This document shows, in pieces, positions 17,390 to 25,340 of a stretch of 64,000 bases of DNA (within the stretch, counting starts at the first letter, position 1; each line of letters begins with the position of its first letter). Source of the DNA: Pseudomonas nitroreducens. GTDB taxonomy: Bacteria > Pseudomonadota > Gammaproteobacteria > Pseudomonadales > Pseudomonadaceae. The DNA lies in assembly GCF_024170165.1 (NCBI RefSeq), contig NZ_JALJXP010000005.1, positions 62,001 through 126,000 on the forward strand, read 5' to 3'. The notes beneath the pieces were generated by a model that made no database searches, had not been told where the DNA came from, and saw only the letters and a list, made by a program, of their open reading frames with translations. Made by a program: the position numbers and the translations under genes.

Positions 17390-20300
17390 ATGAAAATTGA
17401 GAAGGTTGTGATTGAAGGGTTTCGCGCATATAGGGCAAAGGAAGATGGGACTTTTGATTTCTTAACCGATGATGGTTCTTGCGCAGATTTTGTGGCGATC
17501 TATGCGCCAAATGGGTTCGGAAAGTCCTCATTCTATGACGCAGTAGAGTGGGCCCTGACAAATAACATCGCTCGATACCTAGTTGCATCGCAGCGGCAGA
17601 ATAACAACAAAACATCAAAAGCCCTTAATGCATCTGGCGAGTATCAATTTATTCTTAGAAATAACCAGACGGATGTAGATGAAACATCTCGAGTGATTGT
17701 GCAGACGTCTGATTTTAATTATGTAAACTGGGTTCCTAAAATCAGGAGAGGAAACCGAGACTACAAGTTTGACCCAAAGGAAACGTTTGATGGAACCGAA
17801 GGTTTTAGTGATATATTTCTCTCCCAAGACGCTATTGATGGGTTTATAAAAGAAATACGGCCAGAGGATCGCTACAATAAGTTTATGCAGCAATTTGATA
17901 TTGCTGAAGAGAGTTATAGAACTGACCTGTTTGCAGCGTCTAATGCGAACTCCAACAAGATTTCTCATTTAAAGGAGCAATTGACCGCTCTTTCTGAGGA
18001 AATAAACAGACCGACCGATGAGAGAATTGTTCAGATTGTCAACGCCACTCTTGTCGATCTCAATGCTTTCGGTGCGAAATTCCAGTTAATTGGAGAGAAA
18101 TTCGGCCCGGAGGATGAGGCCAGGCTGAGTACCGATATAACTAAAAATGTAATATTGGTAGGGAGCAAGATCACCTCCCTCGACACTCTTATCAAAGAGA
18201 CCGAGAGTCTTATTAGTTCAGAGCAGTCATTTTATCTGCAAAGCAGAGAGAAGCTCGATGTAATTTCGAACATTAAGAGGCTAGAAGAAAAACTCGCAGC
18301 GACGCATCGCATTCGCCAGCTTAAATTGATTATCACTCAGTCCGAAGACTTGTTAAAAGCAGTAGCCACTGAAGAAAGCGATGATGCGAAAATTGAAAGA
18401 GCACTCCCGGAGTACTTCCGCGCAAATCGTGAGATAAACTCTCACGCGGAAGTGAAAGGCGCTCTCAGTAAGAGCTCTGAGAGTCTTGAGTCTTTGCTTT
18501 TGGCAGAAACAAAGAGGAAGGATGAGGCAGAGGCTGAGTTGTCATTGAATGACAAACGAATTACGGAGCTATTACTCCTTGAGCAAGCCGCACCCGGAGT
18601 GTTCAAAGAGATTGAGTCGACGACATTAGCGATATCTCAATTGGAGCAAGATGCTGAACTTCAGGATCAGGACTTGGCTGAGCTCTCTCGGGAAAATAGG
18701 GTGCTACGATCAAAGGTCGAATGGCTCTCTGATCTTGTTACCCCTGTCTCCAAAGAGAAAATATTGGAGAATATAGATTCGTTAAGTTTCGACAATATCC
18801 TCTTGGAGAACTTTCACTCGACTCTTGAGGAGAAGTCAGAGATTTTAGAAGACTTAGAAATGGCACGAATGAGAAAGGAGAGCTTGCAAAATCATGCAAG
18901 TCAAATTTCCCGCCTTGTCGAATTTGGCTATGAAATTGTGCACAAGGAAAAGGCAGACAATTGCCCTCTTTGCAAGACTAAATTTGACACCTTCGAAATC
19001 CTGGCCAATCAAATCCTGGATGGAAGCTTGCTATCATCAGAGCAAAATGATGCAGTGACTAAAGTGGCTCAGCTCGAGGATGCTCTCAATAAGCTGCAAA
19101 TAGCGGAAATGCACTGTATTGGGCAGATGGCCCTTGAAATTAGTGCTAGGATTTCCAGCTTGGAAGCGGAGTTGCAGGTTGGTCTCGAGAAAGAAGAGGC
19201 GTCTCTTAAGACGATTGATGACTTACTGGAGTCCGCAAGCTCTAACAAGCTCGTTGTTGATAGCCTCAGGAATAAGGTCAATAACTTAGACGAACCGGGT
19301 TACTTTCAACAACTCAAGCATTCCCGTTCTCGTTTGGCGGATAGAGCAAGTTCTCTTCGGGCGATGATTGATCAGGCTCAAAATAGAATATTCGCTCTTA
19401 CTGATGAGAAACATTCAATTACGTCTAAGCTTGAGGCGGTGGAGCGGCTGCTTTCAACGCTTTTGCTAAACCCGGTCAAGCGGTACGTCGAAGACTTTTC
19501 AAGTCTAGTAAAGCTCCCGCCAGAACACCTTGCAACCTTCCTAAAATCGCGCGCCGAAGTTCGGCTGGAACTGATCAATCGACTCAGGGCTGAGTCTAGC
19601 CAAGCTCGCATGGAGATTTCTACAAGATATAGCGAGTTTGAGATTGAATCCGCTGATGGCGGTCTATTGCAAAAAGAATTGAGTCATCTGAAAGATAAAC
19701 TCAGAGAGATCGAATTCCTAGTTTCTCCATATTCCGCAATTTTTATAAAACTTTCCATTTCCCTGGAGTCGGAGCTTGCGCCTGAGTCAGTCATATCTCG
19801 GCTAAGGATCGAGGCCGAAAATCTTCGTTCGCGTCGGGGAGAGCTGGAGGCTAGCCTTGTCAAAAGCCAGATACTACTTAGCCAGGTTGAAGAATTAGCG
19901 CCTTTCTTTAGACGCCAGCAGGCTAGAAATGCAGCGTCTGACTTGAATAGATTGATTGCCCATCATAACCGTATTCAAGAGAAAATCGATACAGACTATA
20001 ACGGAGTTGTTGAGCACCTAGAGAAAAGAGTAAACAAATTCTTTTCTAAAGATTTAATTAATGAAATATACTCAAGGATTGATCCACATCCTGACTTTAA
20101 AACAATTGAGTTTAAATGTGACTTCAAAGGAGATAGCGGCCCACGCTTAGAGGTGCTTTTAAAAGACGAAAACAACAAGCTGAACGCCCCAGCCTTTCAC
20201 TTTAGTTCTGCTCAGCTAAATATATTGAGTTTGAGCATATTTCTGGCGCGCGCGATTCATGCACGCAACGCGAACGCTTCAATTGACACGATACTGATTG

Positions 20301-20509
20301 ATGACCCAATCCACTCGATGGACTCTATAAATATACTATCCACGATTGATATTCTAAGAAATATCTGCTGCAACTTGAATAAGCAAATAATCATTTCAAC
20401 TCATGACGAAAATTTCTTCAGGCTACTGAAAAAGAAGGTTCCAGAGAATCTATATAACTCAAAATTTATTGAGCTGGAAACTTATGGAAAAGTAGCAGGA
20501 CGAGAATGA
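17390..20509 (+). CDS. lmuB: Rad50/SMC-like ATPase with zinc hook (LmuB-like)
   Basis: This 1039-aa protein begins with an ABC head: Walker A is APNGFGKSS at residues 39-47. Two long coiled coils flank a CPLC zinc hook at residues 525-528, close to the centre. The C-terminal head has a signature-like FSSAQLNILSLSIFLARA, Walker B TILIDDPIHSMD and the switch His in IIISTHDENF. This is the Rad50/SMC plan. With the three upstream genes it fits the Lamassu family, in which the ATPase recognises foreign DNA structures and releases an effector. The hook separates it from Wadjet JetC. Codons are AT-rich, like the whole operon, which indicates recent acquisition. Confidence 0.88.
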   Translation: MKIEKVVIEGFRAYRAKEDGTFDFLTDDGSCADFVAIYAPNGFGKSSFYDAVEWALTNNIARYLVASQRQNNNKTSKALNASGEYQFILRNNQTDVDETSRVIVQTSDFNYVNWVPKIRRGNRDYKFDPKETFDGTEGFSDIFLSQDAIDGFIKEIRPEDRYNKFMQQFDIAEESYRTDLFAASNANSNKISHLKEQLTALSEEINRPTDERIVQIVNATLVDLNAFGAKFQLIGEKFGPEDEARLSTDITKNVILVGSKITSLDTLIKETESLISSEQSFYLQSREKLDVISNIKRLEEKLAATHRIRQLKLIITQSEDLLKAVATEESDDAKIERALPEYFRANREINSHAEVKGALSKSSESLESLLLAETKRKDEAEAELSLNDKRITELLLLEQAAPGVFKEIESTTLAISQLEQDAELQDQDLAELSRENRVLRSKVEWLSDLVTPVSKEKILENIDSLSFDNILLENFHSTLEEKSEILEDLEMARMRKESLQNHASQISRLVEFGYEIVHKEKADNCPLCKTKFDTFEILANQILDGSLLSSEQNDAVTKVAQLEDALNKLQIAEMHCIGQMALEISARISSLEAELQVGLEKEEASLKTIDDLLESASSNKLVVDSLRNKVNNLDEPGYFQQLKHSRSRLADRASSLRAMIDQAQNRIFALTDEKHSITSKLEAVERLLSTLLLNPVKRYVEDFSSLVKLPPEHLATFLKSRAEVRLELINRLRAESSQARMEISTRYSEFEIESADGGLLQKELSHLKDKLREIEFLVSPYSAIFIKLSISLESELAPESVISRLRIEAENLRSRRGELEASLVKSQILLSQVEELAPFFRRQQARNAASDLNRLIAHHNRIQEKIDTDYNGVVEHLEKRVNKFFSKDLINEIYSRIDPHPDFKTIEFKCDFKGDSGPRLEVLLKDENNKLNAPAFHFSSAQLNILSLSIFLARAIHARNANASIDTILIDDPIHSMDSINILSTIDILRNICCNLNKQIIISTHDENFFRLLKKKVPENLYNSKFIELETYGKVAGRE

Positions 20510-20548
20510 ATCGTACGCATAGCTTAAACGCGCCTTTGCAGCCCGGAT

Positions 20549-21451
20549 TTATCCAGGGAACGCTCCAAAGGCTTCAATGTAGCGCAACGCGGACTTCGGA
20601 TCGCGCCACCCGACATAACTCATGAGGGACTTTTGATCCCATCCACTACGTGTGGCCCAGGTGGCAAATCCGCGTCGCAGTGAATGGCTGCTGTAGCGCT
20701 CTGCTGGAAGTCCCGCTCCCTTAAGGACGCTGCGCAGAACCGGGATCACGCTGTGAGGATGCAGCCCTTGTTTAGCCAAATGCCCCCAGCGATCTATACC
20801 ACGGAACACTGGCCCTTCAGTCTCGCCAATTTCGTCACGCCAGCTCTGGTAAGCCTGCACTGGACAGAGTCTCGCGAGTGCTGGCGCCTTGTATGTCTGT
20901 CCGCGATTGTCGCGGTCGACTTTGCTCCAAGGTAAGTAGATTGCCATCCCCTCCCCTGGCGTTACTTCGATGAACTCAATGTCTAGGCGGCACAACTCAT
21001 CGCTACGAAACGCACGCCAGAACCCGATGAGGAGAAAGGCGCGATCTCGCAGGCAACGCCGGCGCGTAGGCATGTCGGTTGATGCTTGCAGCTGCTGCTC
21101 CAGCCAAAGGACGCACTGCTCGAGCTCTTGGATCTGCAGCGGATAGGCCTGCTTCTCTTGGCGCGGGTGTAAGACGCGGATGCCTTTCAGTACTTGCCGC
21201 ACTACCGGTGATTTGGTGGGATCCGGAAAGCCCTGGCTACGGTGCCATTGCGACAGGGCAGCCAGGCGAGCCTTAAGGGTGTTGGTACTGAGCGCACCGG
21301 CATGCTCCACCAGGTAGCGAGCAATAGCGTCGCTTGTTGCCGGCAGAAATCCGCCCCAGGTCACTTCGAAGTGCTCAATTGCAGCGCGGTAGCTGCGTCG
21401 CGTGTTGGTGCGTGTGGCAGCTTCTATGTATCGATCTATCTCCTGGCTCAT
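20549..21451 (-). CDS. tnpS: Tyrosine recombinase resembling TnpS cointegrate resolvase
   Basis: This 300-aa recombinase starts at ATG 21451 behind GGAGG. It has a core-binding half (NTRRSYRAAIEHFEVTW) and a catalytic half with FWRAFRSDELCRL (first Arg), SSHSLRRGFATWA (HxxR), YVGWRDPKSALRYIEAF (Trp in the third His position, then Tyr). It diverges from a KfrA-like gene, with a recombination-site-like sequence between them. That pairing matches TnpS and TnpT of the Tn4651 branch of Tn3-family transposons, which resolve cointegrates at an intergenic site. The length is close to the usual figure of about 320. No Tn3-type transposase lies nearby, so this may be an orphaned resolution module. Confidence 0.78.
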   Translation of the reverse strand: MSQEIDRYIEAATRTNTRRSYRAAIEHFEVTWGGFLPATSDAIARYLVEHAGALSTNTLKARLAALSQWHRSQGFPDPTKSPVVRQVLKGIRVLHPRQEKQAYPLQIQELEQCVLWLEQQLQASTDMPTRRRCLRDRAFLLIGFWRAFRSDELCRLDIEFIEVTPGEGMAIYLPWSKVDRDNRGQTYKAPALARLCPVQAYQSWRDEIGETEGPVFRGIDRWGHLAKQGLHPHSVIPVLRSVLKGAGLPAERYSSHSLRRGFATWATRSGWDQKSLMSYVGWRDPKSALRYIEAFGAFPG

Positions 21452-21510
21452 TGCTGCGCCTCCACGTTTCGTACCGGCCTGCTGCTCGAGATAGGCGCTC
21501 CTTTACCTAT

Positions 21511-21541
21511 CACAAGTGATAATTCGTGATTATCTAATGTG
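21511..21541. other. Predicted recombination core site between tnpS and tnpT
   Basis: Two 13-base arms, CACAAGTGATAAT at 21511-21523 and ATTATCTAATGTG at 21529-21541, are inverted with 10 of 13 matches around a 5-base centre TCGTG. The innermost GATAAT and ATTATC are exact. Arms and spacer of this size are what a tyrosine recombinase crossover site looks like, and the position matches the resolution site of TnpS/TnpT systems. Confidence 0.6.
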
Positions 21542-21578
21542 AATTTAGCAAGCGCAAATCCTCGAAATATTCGGTAGA

Positions 21579-21600
21579 GTAATATGTATATACATATTAC
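21579..21600. promoter_or_regulatory. Perfect 22-bp palindrome upstream of the KfrA-like gene
   Basis: The half-site GTAATATGTAT is followed at once by its exact reverse complement, giving a 22-base palindrome. It lies 30 bases before the ATG of the KfrA-like gene. KfrA proteins bind palindromes at their own promoters, so this is a likely autoregulatory operator or accessory site for resolution. Confidence 0.7.
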
Positions 21601-21630
21601 ATACCACATTATGAAATCGACGGAGACCCC

Positions 21631-22584
21631 ATGGCGCGTGGCGGAATCACTAAAGCCCTGGTACAGAAAGCCCGCTCCTCCATACTGGCGCGCGGAGATA
21701 ACCCGAGCATTGATGCCTTGCGCGTCGAGATGGGCAACACGGGCTCCAAATCTACGATCCACCGCTATCTGAAAGAGGTTGAGGCCGAGAACGCCCCACG
21801 CGATGGCCAGCCGCGCTCGCTCAGCGACAACCTTACCGAGCTGGTGGCTCAACTGGCTGGGCAGATGCACCAAGAAGCCCGACAGTCCGTTGCGGAAGAC
21901 AGGGCCGCCCTGGCACGCGAGCGAGTGGATTACCTGCAACAGGTACGCAACGCGCAGGCACAGGTTGATCAGTTGAAAGGAAGCGTACAGGCCTTGGAAA
22001 GCCAACTGCTGGAGTCACGCGACCAACTCCAAACAGCGCAAGAACAGAAGCACCAGTCCGAGTTAGCAAATGCCCGACTTCGTCAGGTGGGGAGTGATCT
22101 GGAAACACGCCTGCGGGAGCGAGACGCACAGATCCTCTCGCTAGAGGAGAAGCACAACCATGCTCGCCTCACGCTTGATCACTTCCGCCAGGCTGCCAAG
22201 GAGCAGCGTGAGCAGGAGTTGCGCCAGCACGAAGGGAGGCTGCAGCAGGCTGGAGTTGAGCTGAGACAGTTGCAGCAGACGCTGATTATTCGCCAGGACG
22301 AAGTGACACAACTAAATCGAGATAACGAGCGGCTGCTCACAGAGGCTCGTCTATTGCGGAATGATGGGGAGACGAAGCAGCAGCAGATTGTGCGCGAGGC
22401 GCTGGCTTCAGAGGTATTGCGCCAAGATAAAGCCAGGCTCGACGGGCAACGCATGGAACTTGAGGAGCAGAATCAGCAACTCTCGGACGAGTTGCGTACC
22501 GCCCAGCTAATGGTGCAAGACCACCTGATTCTCATCGCTAGCCTCCAAGAGCGTCTGCAAAAATCTGAGCAGGATGTACCTTGA
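21631..22584 (+). CDS. tnpT: KfrA-like DNA-binding coiled-coil protein resembling TnpT
   Basis: ATG 21631 follows a CGGAGA ribosome-binding site. The first 50 residues (ITKALVQKARSSILARGDNPSIDALRVEMGNTGSKSTIHRYLKEVE) are a clear KfrA N-terminal DNA-binding domain. Nearly all the rest, about residues 90-310, is a continuous alpha-helical coiled coil rich in Gln, Glu, Arg and Leu. The 317-aa length and divergent placement beside a tyrosine recombinase match TnpT, the accessory factor for cointegrate resolution in Tn4651-type elements. A plasmid KfrA-like role is the alternative. The palindrome just upstream is a probable binding site. A terminator follows. Confidence 0.78.
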   Translation: MARGGITKALVQKARSSILARGDNPSIDALRVEMGNTGSKSTIHRYLKEVEAENAPRDGQPRSLSDNLTELVAQLAGQMHQEARQSVAEDRAALARERVDYLQQVRNAQAQVDQLKGSVQALESQLLESRDQLQTAQEQKHQSELANARLRQVGSDLETRLRERDAQILSLEEKHNHARLTLDHFRQAAKEQREQELRQHEGRLQQAGVELRQLQQTLIIRQDEVTQLNRDNERLLTEARLLRNDGETKQQQIVREALASEVLRQDKARLDGQRMELEEQNQQLSDELRTAQLMVQDHLILIASLQERLQKSEQDVP

Positions 22585-22611
22585 GGATTTCCCCTTCCCT
22601 TCTAAAACCAT

Positions 22612-22633
22612 AAAGCCGCCCTAAGGCGGCTTT
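22612..22633 (+). terminator. Rho-independent-like terminator after tnpT
   Basis: AAAGCCGCC at 22612-22620 and GGCGGCTTT at 22625-22633 are perfect inverted arms around a CTAA loop, 27 bases past the stop of the KfrA-like gene. The stem ends in TTT. Confidence 0.8.
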
Positions 22634-22681
22634 GTGTATTTACGCTTGGCGCCAAGATTCAACGACGTCAGAGCCAGTTCG

Positions 22682-22845
22682 ATATGGGTCGGCAACTGCC
22701 AATTACCACGGCAGCAAGCAGTCAGAATCCAGTGATCAACCAATTTCACACCCATTTCTAGGCTGGATGGCCTAGACCCAAATGGTCATGTGCACTACGG
22801 CGCCACCGGCCGAGATCGGCCAATAGCTGCCGTCGACGAATCAAG
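22682..22845. repeat. Dispersed intergenic repeat, copy A (long form)
   Basis: Starts ATATGGGTCGGCAACTGCC and runs about 160 bases to GAGATCGGCCAATAGCTG and a little beyond. The whole length aligns with copy C at 30027-30180, including CTGGATG, CACTACGGCGCC and GAGATCGGCCA blocks. It is noncoding and lies between the tnpT terminator and the next gene. Confidence 0.7.
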
Positions 22846-22917
22846 CTGCCAGTGAGCGGGCATGCGCAGATCTCATTCTCGACTGACGAAGCTGTCTACA
22901 CTCAGCGCAGTCACGGT

Positions 22918-23463
22918 ATGAAGAGTCGAGAACTCATGAAATCGATACTGCTGAAGGCAAAACACGAGTTCATCAAGGCGCTGCCGCCAACCATCTTCTT
23001 CTTTGTCATCCTGCACATCGTCGCCGCGATTCGTGCACTGATGATCAAAGGAACCGGCGTTCCACTTCCCGTGACGGCCTCGGTTCTGATCGCCTCGCTG
23101 GTGCTCGGCAAGTCGGTACTGGTGGCCGACATGCTGCCCTTCATCAACCGCTTTCCCGAGAAGCCGCTGATCTGGAACGTAACCTGGAAGACCGTGATGT
23201 ACGCGCTGGTCGCCCTGTTCGTGCACTACCTGGAGCGGCTCTACGAGTACTGGAAGGAAGCTCCCAGTCTGCTGGACGCCAACTCCATGCTGTGGACGTC
23301 GATGAATTGGCCGCGCTTCTGGGCGGTGCAGATACTGCTGGTCACGTTGATTTTCATGTACTGCGTCATCTCGGAGCTGGCACGGGTGATCGGCCATGAG
23401 CGCCTGAGGAAAATGTTCCTAGGCCCGCTTCCACCTCGTACCCCCAACGACGACCCGGCCTAA
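22918..23463 (+). CDS. Multi-pass inner-membrane protein, unknown function
   Basis: The frame is open from 22852; ATG 22918 (MKSRELMKSILLKAKHEF, 181 aa) or ATG 22936 is a likely start. After a short basic N-terminus there are about four hydrophobic segments: PTIFFFVILHIVAAIRALMI, VTASVLIASLVLGKSVLVA, VMYALVALFVHYLE and FWAVQILLVTLIFMYCVIS. The end is a charged cytoplasmic-type tail (HERLRKMFLGPLPPRTPNDD). I know this type only as a conserved hypothetical membrane protein. It stands alone between a repeat copy and the AraC gene, so the context gives no function. Confidence 0.65.
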   Translation: MKSRELMKSILLKAKHEFIKALPPTIFFFVILHIVAAIRALMIKGTGVPLPVTASVLIASLVLGKSVLVADMLPFINRFPEKPLIWNVTWKTVMYALVALFVHYLERLYEYWKEAPSLLDANSMLWTSMNWPRFWAVQILLVTLIFMYCVISELARVIGHERLRKMFLGPLPPRTPNDDPA

Positions 23464-23654
23464 TTGGCGACGCGTCTTCTAAACAGATCAGGCAGCAGCT
23501 ATCAAAGTGCAGTGGACGGTGATTTTCAATGCAGTGTTGATCAGATGCGACTTGCTGCAAGCACAGTAGACGTGCGCGCAAATGGTCTAGCCTAGACATA
23601 TGCCATCGTCGATTCCGAAGGGAGGCATTCTCGGAACAGCTCAAGGTCAGGCCA

Positions 23655-24521
23655 ATGCGAATTTCTTTGACGAAGCTAAAGCTCAGCCCTCCATCAATCG
23701 GATGCTCCGAAAAAGAAGACTCCCAATTAGCTCATTTTGGTGAGCTTCGTTATCTGATGACCTCTGCCCCGACAGTCGGCGATGCCCTTGAATCACTCGC
23801 TCGATACATGAGCAGCTGCATAAAGACAGTCCAATGCCGTTGGGAGCGCGAACCGTCTCATGCTCAGATGCATTTCGAGTGCGCCTGTCCCTCTCAAGGT
23901 GATGGATTGGTGGTCGAAACCTGGATGCTCCACACAACCCGCTTGATTGGGATACTTCTCGGCCGGCCGTTCTCTCCTCAACAGACTAGCTTTCGCCACG
24001 GGCCCCTAGGTGACCGTGGCAACTACCTCAAGAGATTCGGTTGCCCAGCACTTTTCAGGCAGAAAAATAATTCGCTGGTACTGTCATCCGCGACACTCGA
24101 TGAGCTCTGCACGGAGCGAGACCCCACACTGCACTCCATCATGCGCTTCTACCTTGAAGTGCAGACCTGTTCTTCAGGGCTCTTACAGGAGCTGGTCACA
24201 GCCCACATTCTGAGACTCATGCCCCTTCATCAAGGGACACTTGATCATGTTTCCCAAGCTCTCGGTATGAACCCTCGAACGCTGCAGCGACGACTCGCTG
24301 ATGAGCGAACCGACTTCGAGCAGCTGTTAGACAATGTGCGTCGCAGCCAAGCGCTCCATATGCTCCAGCACACAAACATAGGAATTAACGAGATCGCCAG
24401 CGCGCTTGGCTATAGGCGTACGGGCTCCTTCTGTAGAGCTCATAAGCGATGGTTTGGAGTCTCACCAGTGGGGTTTCGTAGCCAGTTCTCGGCACAGTTG
24501 GTTAGCGCGAAGAGTGATTGA
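23655..24521 (+). CDS. AraC-family transcriptional regulator
   Basis: This 288-aa protein has an N-terminal ligand-sensing part of the arabinose_bd type (PTVGDALESLARYM; GNYLKRFGCPALFRQKNNSLVLS). The C-terminal AraC double helix-turn-helix spans about residues 190-280 (LDHVSQALGMNPRTLQRRLADERTDFEQLLD, then INEIASALGYRRTGSFCRAHKRWFGVSPVGFR). The family is usually about 330 aa, so roughly 40 N-terminal residues seem absent, or the true start lies elsewhere. No divergent partner exists; the target might be the membrane protein upstream or genes elsewhere. It is followed by a copy of the dispersed repeat. Confidence 0.8.
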   Translation: MRISLTKLKLSPPSIGCSEKEDSQLAHFGELRYLMTSAPTVGDALESLARYMSSCIKTVQCRWEREPSHAQMHFECACPSQGDGLVVETWMLHTTRLIGILLGRPFSPQQTSFRHGPLGDRGNYLKRFGCPALFRQKNNSLVLSSATLDELCTERDPTLHSIMRFYLEVQTCSSGLLQELVTAHILRLMPLHQGTLDHVSQALGMNPRTLQRRLADERTDFEQLLDNVRRSQALHMLQHTNIGINEIASALGYRRTGSFCRAHKRWFGVSPVGFRSQFSAQLVSAKSD

Positions 24522-24558
24522 CGAGAGGGAATGGATTTCTGTCGTTTGTCTCCTGGGG

Positions 24559-24620
24559 CGTCCGCTATGGGTCGGTAGCAGCCTCTCGTCAGGGGCAGCA
24601 ATCGGCCAGAAGCGGGCACT
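24559..24620. repeat. Dispersed intergenic repeat, copy B (short form)
   Basis: Contains CGTCCGCTATGGGTCGGTA, then CGTCAGGGGCAGCAATCGG and CCAGAAGCGG. Nearly the same sequence occurs at 59431-59487, and the opening block recurs at 34201. It sits in the gap between the AraC gene and the convergent SRPBCC gene. Confidence 0.75.
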
Positions 24621-24680
24621 GAACCAGATGTCCGCCCGTCTGACCAAGTTCCTTATCTCACCTTTGCCCTTTCAACCGAC

Positions 24681-25199
24681 TTAACTGCTCTGTTCGTTGC
24701 TAGCGGCTATGACAAGGCCATCCAGCCAATCCTGGTGGCCGTTAATCATAGGGTTGGGCTTAGTCCGGTGCAGTTCCTCAGCCGGCTTACCCTTCTGTGT
24801 TTCTTGGGTGAGGATGCGCACACGACTGCCTTCGAGGTCTTCCACCAGCCAGGCATGATGAACGTCCAGGCGCGTCTCGCCTTCGCCCGCCCAGCCGTGC
24901 CAGGCAACCCGCCCTGGCCGGCCGTTCACCGGCGGCACGTACTCGTTGCACTGCGCCTCGACAGGGAAGCCGAAGGTCTCGAAGTAGAAGCGCACACCAT
25001 CCGCCAGTTCGGGGCCCTTGTCGTCGTAGAAGCGCACATTGGCGGAGTTGGCGTAATAGCTAGGCCAGCGCGACGGTACGCTGAGCAGCGGCCAGATGTC
25101 CTGAGCGCTGAGGCCGGCGACTATCACCTCGTTGGAGGCGAAATTTTCGGTGAAGCCGGGGACGAATCCTTCCGGCCAATAGATCGAATTCATGGTCAC
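24681..25199 (-). CDS. SRPBCC-fold protein (START/polyketide cyclase type)
   Basis: A GTG at 25199 with AGGAG seven bases upstream is the start (172 aa). Residues about 20-130 follow the SRPBCC pattern: SNEVIVAGLSAQDIWPLLSVPSRWPSYY, a FETFGFPVEAQCNEYVPP middle, and GRVAWHGWAGEGETRLDVHHAWLVEDLEGSRVRILTQET. Such proteins bind small hydrophobic ligands, and no catalytic residue can be pointed to. It lies on the same strand as the oxidoreductase operon upstream, separated by 141 bases, so it may be its last member or a separate unit. It could handle a substrate or product of the XenA-type enzyme, but that is speculation from location. Confidence 0.75.
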   Translation of the reverse strand: MTMNSIYWPEGFVPGFTENFASNEVIVAGLSAQDIWPLLSVPSRWPSYYANSANVRFYDDKGPELADGVRFYFETFGFPVEAQCNEYVPPVNGRPGRVAWHGWAGEGETRLDVHHAWLVEDLEGSRVRILTQETQKGKPAEELHRTKPNPMINGHQDWLDGLVIAASNEQSS

Positions 25200-25340
25200 G
25201 CTTTTGCTCCTGTGAGGATTGAACCGCCGGGGATGGGTAGCTCATGGCAAAAGGATGACGACACCCAGCCATTAGCACCAATGATCACTTCTAACACCAG
25301 GCATAGTCATTACTAATACCCGCTGCGAATCAGCCGGGTT

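Noticed and set aside
17390..20509. Wadjet or plain Rad50 assignment
   Set aside because: Wadjet would need JetA, JetB and JetD partners, and a host Rad50/SbcC would sit with SbcD. Neither is present, while the hydrolase, protease and middle component point to a Lamassu/ABC-3C type.
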